This document shows positions 33,332 to 42,750 of a DNA stretch of 64,000 nt, in pieces. How positions within the stretch are numbered: the stretch's first letter is position 1; every line of letters begins with the position of its first letter. The notes below the pieces were generated by a model, which made no database searches, was not told where the DNA came from, and saw only the letters and a list, made by a program, of their open reading frames with translations. This DNA is from Streptomyces alfalfae (GTDB taxonomy: Bacteria > Actinomycetota > Actinomycetes > Streptomycetales > Streptomycetaceae): NCBI RefSeq assembly GCF_004127445.1, contig NZ_QEXM01000045.1:124001-188000 (forward strand). Direction: 5' to 3'. The position numbers and the translations under genes were made by a program.

Positions 33332-34774
33332 TCAAGTGCCGGTGGTACGCCGCACGAGCCGGTGGCCTCGCAACTCCCGCTCGCAGCGAAGAAGTTCGCG
33401 TTCCCAGCCCTCTTCCGTGCCGATCAGGTGCGGGCTCTCGTAGAGGCCGGCGCGCACCTCGGCGGCCGTGAGCCTCCGGTACTTGGGTGCGTCGGGATCG
33501 TCCTCGGCAAGGAATTCGTGCTTACGGTGAAGGAGGGGACGGTTGGTGGAGTCTGCGTACGAGGTGTAGGAGGACTTGAGGGTCTTCAGGTCGACGGCGT
33601 ACGAGGCCGCGATACGCGGGTGGGGGTCTGTGTCGAACTTGGGGTAGTCGAGCCAGCTGACGCCACGGCCCTGGTGGCGGAGCTTAACGACGGACCACTC
33701 GCCAGGCCGGCCGGCAGCGATGCTCGCGCACTGCTCGTACAGGCGCAGCACAGCCGGGATCCTGTGGAGCGCGCGGCGGTGAACGTACAGGGCGGTCGCA
33801 GTGAACTTGCCGGCGATTGATCCGTTCATCGCCCGTCGGATGTATGCATCGTCGCGCAGCTTGAACAGCAGCCGATCCGCTCGCTGGCACGCCTCGGTGT
33901 ACGACGGAAAGAAGGCACGGATGTCCAGTTGAACCGGCAGTGGCAGGCTACTTACCGGACCTCGGCCGTGAAACAGCTCTAGCGCGAGGAACTGCAGCGT
34001 GTCGAGGGCTCCACGCTCGGCACTTCGTTCGACCTTCACGGGGTCGGCTTCCTGCTCGGCAAGGCGTTTGAGTTCAGTGGGGCGCAGGTGGACAAGGAGG
34101 CTGATGATGGGCTGCGGCATTTCCTCCAACTGAGGCATCCTGCCGCGCTGTTCGAAATGAGCGACGACTGAGCTGATCGCCGAGGCGGTGTCCTCGGACG
34201 CCAGCCACCCCCCGTCAGGAGCGACCTGTCGGGCGAGATAACTCAAGCGCGCCGCATCGTCCTTGAACGCGTAAACAATGCCGGGCGCCGCCGACACGCA
34301 GCGGACGCCGGTGGCCTCCTCGACGTAGTCGCGCAGCTCGCCAGCGGCGTACAGGCGCTGGAAGGTGCGGCGCTGCGTGAGAATTCCGTCACCGTACTCC
34401 ACGCCTTTGATCTGATTGCGCTCCCACCTCAACCGCGCGGACACGACCAGCACCGATTTAGCAAGGCCCCAGGCTCGTAGGAGCGTCTCGCGCCGTTCGG
34501 CGGGATTCTCAATGACGTTCAGGACATAGGTGAGAAGGACCACCTCGGCTGGCTCACGCCGCCCGTCCGGAAAGTGGACCGGGTCCCACCCCGCAGCATC
34601 GAGGCCGAGGTGCTGCAGTGCCCGTACATCGCCGCCACGTCCGCACCCGTAGTCCAGTACTCCCGCGGCGACCTCCAGCTGGAGGTCGCCGACGGCGCGA
34701 CGAGCCGGCAGCGAAAGGCCGACTCGGCCGATCGCAGTCTGATGCCTATGGCTGCTCCACAGCTGCTGTGTCAT
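33332..34774 (-). CDS. DNA phosphorothioation-associated putative methyltransferase
   Basis: The 480-residue protein (ATG 34774, GGGAG upstream) starts SSHRHQTAIGRVGLSLPARR, goes on with the SAM-binding motif VLDYGCGRGGDVRALQHLGL, then VHFPDGRREPAEVVLLTYVL followed by NVIENPAERRETLL and SVLVVSARL. I recognise this as the family described as DNA phosphorothioation-associated putative methyltransferase (TIGR04096), which travels with dnd/ssp genes. The C-terminal half has a conserved-looking RRALHRIPAVLRLYEQCA and YPKFDTDPHPRIAASYAVDL. Its role is not established; it could modify DNA, a protein of the system or a small molecule. Its presence strengthens the reading of this island as phosphorothioation-based. 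Confidence 0.85.
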   Translation of the reverse strand: MTQQLWSSHRHQTAIGRVGLSLPARRAVGDLQLEVAAGVLDYGCGRGGDVRALQHLGLDAAGWDPVHFPDGRREPAEVVLLTYVLNVIENPAERRETLLRAWGLAKSVLVVSARLRWERNQIKGVEYGDGILTQRRTFQRLYAAGELRDYVEEATGVRCVSAAPGIVYAFKDDAARLSYLARQVAPDGGWLASEDTASAISSVVAHFEQRGRMPQLEEMPQPIISLLVHLRPTELKRLAEQEADPVKVERSAERGALDTLQFLALELFHGRGPVSSLPLPVQLDIRAFFPSYTEACQRADRLLFKLRDDAYIRRAMNGSIAGKFTATALYVHRRALHRIPAVLRLYEQCASIAAGRPGEWSVVKLRHQGRGVSWLDYPKFDTDPHPRIAASYAVDLKTLKSSYTSYADSTNRPLLHRKHEFLAEDDPDAPKYRRLTAAEVRAGLYESPHLIGTEEGWERELLRCERELRGHRLVRRTTGT

Positions 34775-34880
34775 CGGCGCTCCCTCATTCCACGGACAGG
34801 CCAGCATGCGACAGCATGGAACCTAACGTGACGCCCGATCCGGTGACCCGACTTGCGCAGAGCCGCACCTACCAAGATCC

Positions 34881-36467
34881 CTACGGAACCGGCTGGACGA
34901 TATCTACATATCGCCGCAAAACTTGCGGATTGCGTCGCAGGCGCTGCTCGATCTCTGCTCTTCCCCACCAACCAGTGAAGTAGTCTCCACGCTGCGCTAT
35001 TTCGTCCAGCAGATCGATGGTTGCTACTGCTGGCTGACTTGAGGCGGCAAGGAAATATCCCTCGGCTCGGTACATGAATAGCGTGTCCAAGATGCCGCCA
35101 CCCAGATCAGATCGGCCAACGCTGCGCTTGCGGGCCTTGCACTGGATGATAACGCGACGTTCTCTAGCCGCCGCCTCGCCTTCCACGACTGCCGCACCGG
35201 CTGTGCGTGGCGTGACCCAAGTCGCAACGATATCTCGGCCACCATCGCGTTCACGCGAAGCGCCGATCGCCCGGACCTCACGTACACCCGGTTCACACTC
35301 GAGCAAGTCGTAGATCAGTCGCTCGAACCTTCCGCCGTCTATCTCCTCGGACCAGGTGAACTCGCTGGGTGGGGCAAGTCTCTCCTGTTCGATGCGATTC
35401 CTCTCGAGAACCAGAGAGCGCTCTCGAGCAAATCCGGAAACTCCACTCTCACAGCGAAGCGACACAGCCCGATTTCCGCTGGATAGGACAACACTACCCT
35501 CCAGGGGAATAATAGTCGCACTGACGGCTGGATTTTTGCTTCCAATCAATATCCCATCCAGCCCAAGAATACGATCTGCAATTTGGAGATTTTCCCGAGA
35601 AACATAATGATGGAAATGCTTGCCGGCATACAGGAATCCGTTGATCCCTTCAATCTCTTCGCTCGGATCGACGCGCACCGCATTTAGGAAATGGGCAACT
35701 TCCGCAGACTCGACCACTGCGACCGCCCCGTCGTGAGTCCGGTAGTAGAGCCAGCCAGTGCTATCCCTCTGAAAAAATATATCCTCTTCCGAAGCCTCCG
35801 CCTGCAACTGTTCAGCCACACCCCTGGCCCAGATGTGGTCAGTTTTGCGATTCGGGTCATAACCGTCATCCATAGGCGAGGATTGCTGAGGATGCCAAAG
35901 AGCGGTTGCCCTATGGGCTAGACGTTCAAACAAGGCTAGATGCCCGAACAGATCTTCCGCAGAACCAAGCCCCGCATCATCCGGAGGCAACAGGTAGCCT
36001 GCCCCTTGCTCCGGAACAAGGTAACGGCCGGAGAGCTCACCCGGAATCATCGTGGCTGGATGCTCAATGTCGATCAACATCGCAGAAAAGGCGCCCGTGT
36101 GCCGAAAAACAGAAGCCGCCAGCAACGAGTAAACGTCGTGCAGGTCAGTCCGATCTCCGCTGAAGATTCGGGAGGCGCTGCAGTGCAGGGATGTGAAGAC
36201 GTCTCCGCCGGGTGTCTGCTCAAAGATCAGCGACAGAGGAGAACAAAGCAGACCTACCTGCAACCAACCGGGACGTTCCTGGACCTCGAACCCAATTTCG
36301 TCCGCCCCCAGCAAGGACTCCTTGATTCTCTCGAGCACCGCGTGCGTCTCCCTTCCCCATGGATGCACTTCGCATCCGATAGGAGGTGAGTCTATGAGCT
36401 CTTTCAGTGCTTTCGCTCCAAAGTGAGGAGGGCCGCCGCAATTGACGACCTTCCCTGCGGGCTGCAC
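34881..36467 (-). CDS. Mrr-type restriction endonuclease with long N-terminal region
   Basis: In the 528-residue protein the C-terminal part is an Mrr_cat PD-(D/E)xK nuclease: GGRFERLIYDLL (conserved Glu), RERDGGRDIVATW (catalytic Asp) and VIIQCKARKRSVGRSDLGG (Gln-x-Lys). The N-terminal 350 residues have no recognised motif; WLYYRTHDGAVAVVESAEVA may be a small beta domain. Base composition is clearly lower in G+C than the neighbours, which suggests recent acquisition. GTG 36467 is used, without a good ribosome binding site. Mrr enzymes usually cut modified DNA, so its coexistence with a DNA modification system is notable. Confidence 0.75.
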   Translation of the reverse strand: MQPAGKVVNCGGPPHFGAKALKELIDSPPIGCEVHPWGRETHAVLERIKESLLGADEIGFEVQERPGWLQVGLLCSPLSLIFEQTPGGDVFTSLHCSASRIFSGDRTDLHDVYSLLAASVFRHTGAFSAMLIDIEHPATMIPGELSGRYLVPEQGAGYLLPPDDAGLGSAEDLFGHLALFERLAHRATALWHPQQSSPMDDGYDPNRKTDHIWARGVAEQLQAEASEEDIFFQRDSTGWLYYRTHDGAVAVVESAEVAHFLNAVRVDPSEEIEGINGFLYAGKHFHHYVSRENLQIADRILGLDGILIGSKNPAVSATIIPLEGSVVLSSGNRAVSLRCESGVSGFARERSLVLERNRIEQERLAPPSEFTWSEEIDGGRFERLIYDLLECEPGVREVRAIGASRERDGGRDIVATWVTPRTAGAAVVEGEAAARERRVIIQCKARKRSVGRSDLGGGILDTLFMYRAEGYFLAASSQPAVATIDLLDEIAQRGDYFTGWWGRAEIEQRLRRNPQVLRRYVDIVQPVP

Positions 36468-36479
36468 CGGACTCGTCGG

Positions 36480-36680
36480 AAGACGTGCTAAGACACGCGG
36501 GGGCGAGGGTCAGGTCCACGAGCGTGCGGACCGGACCGTCTGTGCACAGCAACGGGTCGCACAGCTCGAACAGGGCATCGCCGCGCGAAAGCCAGCAGGA
36601 GTACAACTCGGCCCAGAATGCCGTCTCCGCTGCGAACGCGTCCCGTTGAACCCTATGCTCAACCCGTCCACGATCTGGCC
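36480..36680 (-). pseudogene. IS701/IS4-type transposase N-terminal fragment
   Basis: On the minus strand one frame reads AFWAELYSCWLSRGDALFEL, then CDPLLCTDGPVRTLVDLTLAP. This matches the start of IS701-type transposases (F...FY.CL.RR.DALFEL.DALLC.DGPV.TLV.L.L.PEH). It breaks off after this block, where RRGHGA would be expected. The rest of 36681-36894 shows nothing. Confidence 0.6.
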
Positions 36681-36894
36681 TCCACGCGGCGCGCCGACCT
36701 CTCCTCGCAGGATCAGGCCCCGGCCTCACAGACACTCCGTGAACAGGGGAAACCCTGAACAAATTCGATCCCTTCGACGGTGGACCAAGAACGTCAAGAT
36801 CAGCTCCGAGCCGTGCTCCACACGGTGGTCCTCGCGCCCCCGATGTCAGTGCGGCGGGATACCGTCCTCATCACGCTGAGGTGAGGGGAGAACC

Positions 36895-39800
36895 ATGGCG
36901 AGGAGCGGCCGGGCCGAGCAGCTGCGCGAGTACGGCCGGTCCGTGCTGGAGGGAGCCCGGTCGGAGCAAGTCCTGCGCATGGCACGGCAAGTGAACGCCG
37001 TGTCGTACACGAGCGCGCGGGGGTACGCGGGCCGCTCGCTCTTCGAGTTGCTGCAGAACGGCTACGACGCGCATCCAAGGGACCGCCGTGACGGACGGGT
37101 CCACGTCCTGCTGGACGAGGCGGAGGGCGATTGGGGAACGTTGTACGTCGCCAACGGCGGCACACCCTTCACCTGGCGGAACGTCGAACGGATCTGCGAG
37201 ATCGCGCAGAGCTCGAAGGAGGTCGGCGAGGGCATCGGCAACAAGGGCGTCGGGTTTCGCAGCATCCTGTTGATCAGCGACGCGCCCGAAATCTACAGCG
37301 CGGACCCCGACAGCCCGCTCGGCCCGGAACTGGACGGGTATTGCTTCCGCTTCGCGCAGAGGGCCGACGTGGAGGAGTTCCTCGCCGGTGAGGACAGCGC
37401 CCACGAAGTGGCCGCCACGTATCCGCCGCTCCAGGCACCCCTGCCGCTGATCGATGTGCCCGCAACATGCCGGCAGTTCGCCGCCCAGGGGTATGTGACC
37501 GTCGTCCGGCTGCCCCTGCTGAGCGAGGCCGCCCGGGCCGAGGTCCGGCTGCGGATGCGCGAGCTCGCGGGGGCGAAGGTACCCGTAATGCTGTTCCTCG
37601 ACCGGCTCGCCGGCCTGACGCTGGAACGGCGGGCCACCGGTGGCGAGGCGGACGATCCGGACGGCGACCACGAGGCGCACGAGCGGCACGAGCTTTCCCG
37701 CTCCGAGGAGCCCTTCGCGGTGGCGCGGGACGGCGCTGGGCACGAGATTCCAGTCTCCTTTGTGACCGTGCGGCTGGGCCCGTCCGACACCTTTCTCCTG
37801 GCCCGGGGCACCGTCGAGAAGGAACGGCTGAACAACACGCTCGCCGAGGCCGTCAATGCCAGGCTGCTCGACGACACGTGGCAGGAGTGGAAGCGGTCCG
37901 CTGTCGTTGAGGTCGCGCTCCCGCTGCCCGCCCCACGGCGACCGCGACGCGGGCAGATCTACACCTTCCTGCCGATGGACGAGGACCAGACCGCGCCGTT
38001 CCCGGGGCACATGAACGCCCCATTCTTCACCGACTTCGACCGCACCGGGCTCCCCTTCGACAACCCCCTCAACGTGCTACTGCTCGACGCGGTCGCCGAA
38101 ACCTGTCTGGCGACCGCCGCGGTACTGCGTAACGTGCCCGATCCGTCCATGCGGCAGCTAGCCGTAGACCTGGTGAGCTGGGAAAGCGAGAAGGGCTCGC
38201 CGGGGCGGCTCCGCGCGGCGGCCCTGCGCGTGCACGCGAGCGAACTCGCCGACGTGCCGCTCGTGCCCGTCCTCGCCGTGGACGGCGCCCCGCCCGAGGC
38301 GGCTTGGGCTCCACCCCGGGACGTGGCCCTGTGGCCGGACCTCGACCTGACCGTCCTCACGGCACACCACGCGCACAAGGCCGGGATCGTGGTGGCGGAC
38401 CCCGAGACCGGCGGCGACCGGCTGAAACGGCTGGCCACCCTGTGCAAAGCCCTCGGGTGCCCTTGGGAGCCGGGCCCGGAGATCCTCGCCGAGTACGTGG
38501 AACGGATCGCCCGGGGCCTTCCCCTTCCCGGGCCCGGTGAATCCCCCGATCAGTGGAGCGCGCTGTACGAGGACCTGGCCGCCCTCTTCGCGGACAACGG
38601 GCACGTCCTGCACGGCAGGCAGTTGCTGCTCGCGGAGGACTGCACACGGCAGCACACCAACCGTCCCCCCGGCAAGACAGGTACGGGCACGAGCACACGG
38701 GCACGGGACAAGCCGGGCGGTCAGGGAGCCCGCCGCGAGGCGTTCTTCCAGCCGGTGCGAACGGAGACGGACCAGACCGAAGCCCCCTCGGTTCCCGCCC
38801 CGCTCCGCAAGCGGTTGTTCTACCTGCACCCGGGGCTGGTCTGGAAGGACCGCGGCGAGCACATGCGCGGGCGCAGCGCCCGTGCCTTCCTCGTGGAGGA
38901 AGGGCTCGTCCTGCCGTACGACACAAAGGGCTTGCTGGACCACGTACGGCAGGCACTCGGCGCAAGCACCGATCTACGGCTGCGGCTCCAGACCCTGCGG
39001 TTCGTCTTCCGGCTGTGGCAGCCGCGTCGTTCGCTGGGCGGGATGGAGATCTCCTCGCTCGGACTGTACGTACCGTCGGCGGACGGCCAGCTGATCAAGG
39101 CGAGCGACGCCGTCTTCGGCCGGGGCTGGGGCCGCGCGTCCGCCGGTGATGATCTGGCGGCGGTGGTCGCCGCCGGGCAGGACGTGTCGAGGAGCCTCAA
39201 GGCGATCGCCGGGCGCCTCCTCGCCGCGCCCGAGGAGTTCGCCAAGCGGAGCGAGACCGAGGAGTGGCGGGCGTTCCTGCTGGAGGCCGGGGTGGCCGAC
39301 GGACTGGTCCCGGTCAGGTCCCCCGACGCCTTGGGCTGGGTAGAGCAAGGCCAGGAGCTCAGCGCTCGGCGGCTGGTCCGCATGGCGAAGGTGTCTGCCA
39401 AGGTGCAGGAGCAATGGGAGCCGTACGTCCACTGGCCCGGTGTCTACTACCCTCGGACGCCGTACCGGGGAACCCCCGCCTGGCGGCTCCCCGGCCAGGA
39501 CGTCGTCGGACGCCTCGGGCAAGAGGCCCGGCTAGCGTACGCACGGCTTGTCCTGCATGGCCTGGCCAGCTGGGAGGACGCGAGGTTCGCCAGTCTCTGG
39601 ACCAGTGCCGGCAGCCAGAGTTCCCCGGACAGGGAACGGGTCCCGACCCCGCTCGGCGCCTTCGTCCGGGAGCAACCGTGGCTCCCAGTGCGGGGCGGCG
39701 ACCGGGCCGTCCGGTTCGTCCGGCCGGCCGATGCCTGGCACTGCCCGCCCGGACTGGAGGAGGAGCCCTCGTACGCGCCGACCGTCGACCATCGGCTGCG

Positions 39801-42312
39801 CCCCCTTCTGGAACGCGGGAAGGCGGGCGACCGCCTACGGGAAATGCGGCTGCCGGCCTGGGACGACCCCCGGGACAGCGCCCGCCTCATCGCCGCGCTG
39901 GGACGGCTTGCGGCGGAGGGCGCGCTGGGGGCCGAGGACCGGCCCGCCGCGCAGCGCGCCAACGAACGCGCCTGGAGGCACCTCGTACGGCGTCCCCGTC
40001 CCGAACTGCCCAAGGGCGCCAGTCTGCTGGCTGAGTCCGGGGACCGGCTGATCAGCGTACCGCTGTCCGCCCTGGACGGCGGGGAGAGGGATGACGACGG
40101 TGATGCCCGGACCGTGCTCTACGTCAGCGGTGAACGTGACAGTCTGACGGCCCTGCTGGTACGGGAGATGGCGCGCCCCCTCCTCATCCTTCCCGGTGCC
40201 GCGACGGAGGCCGCCGCGCTGCTGGCGGCCGGACACCCCGCCGGCGTCCGGCACACCGACGACCTGAAGTTCACGGTGACCGTGGACGGCGCACAGGTGA
40301 ATGCCGCTGCCATGGGAGAGCCACTGGTCCAGCAGTTGCCCTGGCTCACACTGGCCGTGGGCGTTCTCTGCGACCACCTGGCGCGCGGCCCCCGGGCGAG
40401 CGAGGCCGAACTGAGCGAACTGACGTCCCTGGTCCGGGGCATACGGCTGCACCGATACCGCTATTGGGACATCGAGCTCGACGGCCGGCCCGTGACGTTG
40501 CCGGGCCGCCTCGGCGGAGTGCTACCACTACCCGACCCGAAGCATCCGCTGGTACTCGCCCCGGCAGGCGAGCCGGGCTGGCCGGAGACCGCCCGCCTCG
40601 TGGTGGCCGTCACCGAGCTGCTGGGACGGCGGGAGTTCGGCGACCGGCTGCGTCTCGCCGCCCACCAGCTCGCCTCCCGCCACGCCGACCTGCTCGACCT
40701 GGGCCACGAGGACCTCGCCGACGCCCTGGAAGTCACGGTCCGCCAGGTCAAGGAGACGAGCCGCCGGATCGACGGCGCCATCGGCGCGGTCCTGGAACGC
40801 TGCTGGCCCTTTCTCGTCCACCTGCTCGGCACGGAGACGGCGAACTCGCTGATCCTGCCGCCGCCCGGTGACACCCGGGAGTTCCAGGCCCACCTCGAGG
40901 AGTACGCCGCCGAGCTCCCGGTCCCCGTGCCCGACTTCATCGCAAGAGCCCGCGCGGCCCGCGGCACGGACGAGCTGCGGCGCGACCTGGGCATCGGATT
41001 CGCCGAGCTGAACGGCACCCTGCGCGCGATGAGCCTGGATGCGGTCAGCCACGCCAATGAGCATGAGGAAGCGCTCCGCACCTACCTCGACCTGCGCAGG
41101 AGGAAGCTCGTCAACCGGCTGCGCTGGGCGTTGCTTAAGAATTTCGACGCCCGTCGCCCGATGCCCGACTGGCCCTCGGTCCGGGCCCTGGACTGGATCA
41201 CTGCACCGGAGACATGGGCGTACACCGTGGACACGGCCGATACGGGGATGCTGGAGGCACACGTGGAGGAGCAGCTGGCGCTGCGCCTGGGCCGCCCGGC
41301 GCCGTTGCCCCAGTCGGGCGAACGCCTGCCCGCCCCCGACCAGGTACGCGGAGCGAACCTTCGCACGATCATCGGCCTGGCCACCGAACTCGCTGTCCTG
41401 GTCAGGGCGGCCGGACACCCGTTGCCGGCGGCCCTGACCGCAGCCGAGCCCGCCGAGGAGGTCACCGCGCGGCTTGAGGCCGTGGGCGCGCTGGACTTCC
41501 GACCCCTGTCCCCCACCGACGTCGTCGGCTGGCTAGCGGCCCTCGGCCAGTGGCCCGACGGGATGGCGGTGTCGACGGATCCCGTACAGCACGGGCTGTC
41601 CGGGGCCGACCTGGACCGGGTGCGCAACGCAGCGGAACACGAGCGCCGCGAACGGGAGCGCAAACGGCGGTCGATCTCCGTCGGCGGCCGCGTCTTCGAC
41701 GTGCTCTCAGGCGACTTCACCGCCCTCACCCGCGAACTCGACCGGGTCCTGCAGGACGGCTCGGCGCCAGCTATCACCGCCGCCGGACCGCTCCGCTTCA
41801 CCGACCCCCGCCCCCAAACTGGGCGCACCCAGGCCACCGGTCGCACCCGCGGGTGGCGGTACGGGGGCGGCACGGACAGTGGGCTGACCACGGCCCAGCG
41901 GGAGGCCATCGGGTACGTGGGCGAGTGGTACGCGTACCAGTGGCTGTGCGCTCGTTACCCGGACAGCATGGACGAAACCTGCTGGGTGTCGGGCAACCGC
42001 CGCAAAGCCTTCCCCGGCCCGTCCGGCGACGACGGCCTCGGCTTCGACTTCCAGGTCGGCTCCGGCAGCCGGCCCTACCTGTACGAGGTGAAGGCGACCG
42101 GGGGCGAAGGCGGCCGCTTCGAGCTGGGAGAAAGCGAGGTCCGCGCGGCCCGCCAGCACGCCGGCAACGACCGCTGGCGCCTCCTGGTGGTCACCCACGC
42201 CCTCACCCCGCACAAGATGGCCATCCAGATGCTCCCCAACCCCTACGGAAAGCGAGGCCGCGGCCGCTACCGCGAGGAGGGCGGGGCACTGCGGTTCTCG
42301 TACCTGCTGTGA
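36895..42312 (+). CDS. Giant sacsin-like ATPase with C-terminal DUF3883 nuclease-like domain
   Basis: The 1805-residue protein begins with a GHKL/HSP90-type ATPase like that of sacsin: SLFELLQNGYDAHPRD (N box, about residues 43-58), LYVANGGTPFTWRNVERICE and GEGIGNKGVGFRSILLI (G2 box, about 110). Some 1500 residues of helical, repeat-poor sequence follow. A basic coiled stretch (NAAEHERRERERKRRSISV) leads to a DUF3883 domain at the end (YVGEWYAYQWLCARYPDSMD, then DGLGFDFQV and YLYEVKATGG). DFQV...EVKAT is a PD-(D/E)xK-like active site. ATG 36895 follows GGTGAGGGGAG. ATPase plus nuclease on one chain in a defence island suggests a single-gene anti-phage system. I know no characterised system with exactly this build. 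Confidence 0.8.
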   Translation: MARSGRAEQLREYGRSVLEGARSEQVLRMARQVNAVSYTSARGYAGRSLFELLQNGYDAHPRDRRDGRVHVLLDEAEGDWGTLYVANGGTPFTWRNVERICEIAQSSKEVGEGIGNKGVGFRSILLISDAPEIYSADPDSPLGPELDGYCFRFAQRADVEEFLAGEDSAHEVAATYPPLQAPLPLIDVPATCRQFAAQGYVTVVRLPLLSEAARAEVRLRMRELAGAKVPVMLFLDRLAGLTLERRATGGEADDPDGDHEAHERHELSRSEEPFAVARDGAGHEIPVSFVTVRLGPSDTFLLARGTVEKERLNNTLAEAVNARLLDDTWQEWKRSAVVEVALPLPAPRRPRRGQIYTFLPMDEDQTAPFPGHMNAPFFTDFDRTGLPFDNPLNVLLLDAVAETCLATAAVLRNVPDPSMRQLAVDLVSWESEKGSPGRLRAAALRVHASELADVPLVPVLAVDGAPPEAAWAPPRDVALWPDLDLTVLTAHHAHKAGIVVADPETGGDRLKRLATLCKALGCPWEPGPEILAEYVERIARGLPLPGPGESPDQWSALYEDLAALFADNGHVLHGRQLLLAEDCTRQHTNRPPGKTGTGTSTRARDKPGGQGARREAFFQPVRTETDQTEAPSVPAPLRKRLFYLHPGLVWKDRGEHMRGRSARAFLVEEGLVLPYDTKGLLDHVRQALGASTDLRLRLQTLRFVFRLWQPRRSLGGMEISSLGLYVPSADGQLIKASDAVFGRGWGRASAGDDLAAVVAAGQDVSRSLKAIAGRLLAAPEEFAKRSETEEWRAFLLEAGVADGLVPVRSPDALGWVEQGQELSARRLVRMAKVSAKVQEQWEPYVHWPGVYYPRTPYRGTPAWRLPGQDVVGRLGQEARLAYARLVLHGLASWEDARFASLWTSAGSQSSPDRERVPTPLGAFVREQPWLPVRGGDRAVRFVRPADAWHCPPGLEEEPSYAPTVDHRLRPLLERGKAGDRLREMRLPAWDDPRDSARLIAALGRLAAEGALGAEDRPAAQRANERAWRHLVRRPRPELPKGASLLAESGDRLISVPLSALDGGERDDDGDARTVLYVSGERDSLTALLVREMARPLLILPGAATEAAALLAAGHPAGVRHTDDLKFTVTVDGAQVNAAAMGEPLVQQLPWLTLAVGVLCDHLARGPRASEAELSELTSLVRGIRLHRYRYWDIELDGRPVTLPGRLGGVLPLPDPKHPLVLAPAGEPGWPETARLVVAVTELLGRREFGDRLRLAAHQLASRHADLLDLGHEDLADALEVTVRQVKETSRRIDGAIGAVLERCWPFLVHLLGTETANSLILPPPGDTREFQAHLEEYAAELPVPVPDFIARARAARGTDELRRDLGIGFAELNGTLRAMSLDAVSHANEHEEALRTYLDLRRRKLVNRLRWALLKNFDARRPMPDWPSVRALDWITAPETWAYTVDTADTGMLEAHVEEQLALRLGRPAPLPQSGERLPAPDQVRGANLRTIIGLATELAVLVRAAGHPLPAALTAAEPAEEVTARLEAVGALDFRPLSPTDVVGWLAALGQWPDGMAVSTDPVQHGLSGADLDRVRNAAEHERRERERKRRSISVGGRVFDVLSGDFTALTRELDRVLQDGSAPAITAAGPLRFTDPRPQTGRTQATGRTRGWRYGGGTDSGLTTAQREAIGYVGEWYAYQWLCARYPDSMDETCWVSGNRRKAFPGPSGDDGLGFDFQVGSGSRPYLYEVKATGGEGGRFELGESEVRAARQHAGNDRWRLLVVTHALTPHKMAIQMLPNPYGKRGRGRYREEGGALRFSYLL

Positions 42313-42313
42313 C

Positions 42314-42349
42314 CTTGACGTTCAACTCCAACCCGAGTTGAACGTCAAG
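42314..42349. terminator. Terminator of the giant ATPase-DUF3883 gene
   Basis: A perfect 15-base inverted repeat (CTTGACGTTCAACTC, 42314-42328; complement 42335-42349) with a 6-base loop, directly after the stop codon. From 42350 to 42755 there is no gene, only the arm-like repeats. Confidence 0.82.
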
Positions 42350-42662
42350 TTCAACGAGCCCGTGCATGGTTGACGGAAAGGGTGGCTCCTGCCCGCGGGA
42401 CCTGTCTAGGACTTTCCTGCCACTCCCGGTCGGATCAGCCAGTACGAGCGGGAAACAACGGAAAGGCCATTCATGCAGGTCAACGACCTGCGACGCCCAG
42501 GCATCGCAGGTCATGCCGTTGGCTGGTCTCTTCCGGGACATCTGATCAGCACGACTCAGTAGGTCTGCGCTCAGCGTCGCCTGCCCTCGACGCCCCATCG
42601 ATGCTCGCCACCTCGACAGGGTCTGACCTGCCCGACAAGGCACCTGACACCCCATCAGTACG

Positions 42663-42700
42663 AGCGTCAAATGAGCGTCACGAGCGTCATTTCAGCGTCA
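42663..42700. repeat. Four AGCGTCA repeats inside the right island end
   Basis: AGCGTCA occurs at 42663-42669, 42674-42680, 42683-42689 and 42694-42700 (start-to-start 11, 9, 11). The array lies about 55 bases inside the right boundary. The same heptamer in 11-base pairs flanks the left boundary. This is what arm-type binding sites for a tyrosine integrase and its accessory factors would look like. Confidence 0.6.
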
Positions 42701-42750
42701 AGGTTTCGCCCGTAACGCCCACACCGCACATAATACGCACACACAAAACC

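Noticed and set aside
42663..42700. AGCGTCA array as a CRISPR-like repeat array
   Set aside because: Repeats are only 7 bases with 2-4 base spacers; they fit protein-binding arm sites, not CRISPR.
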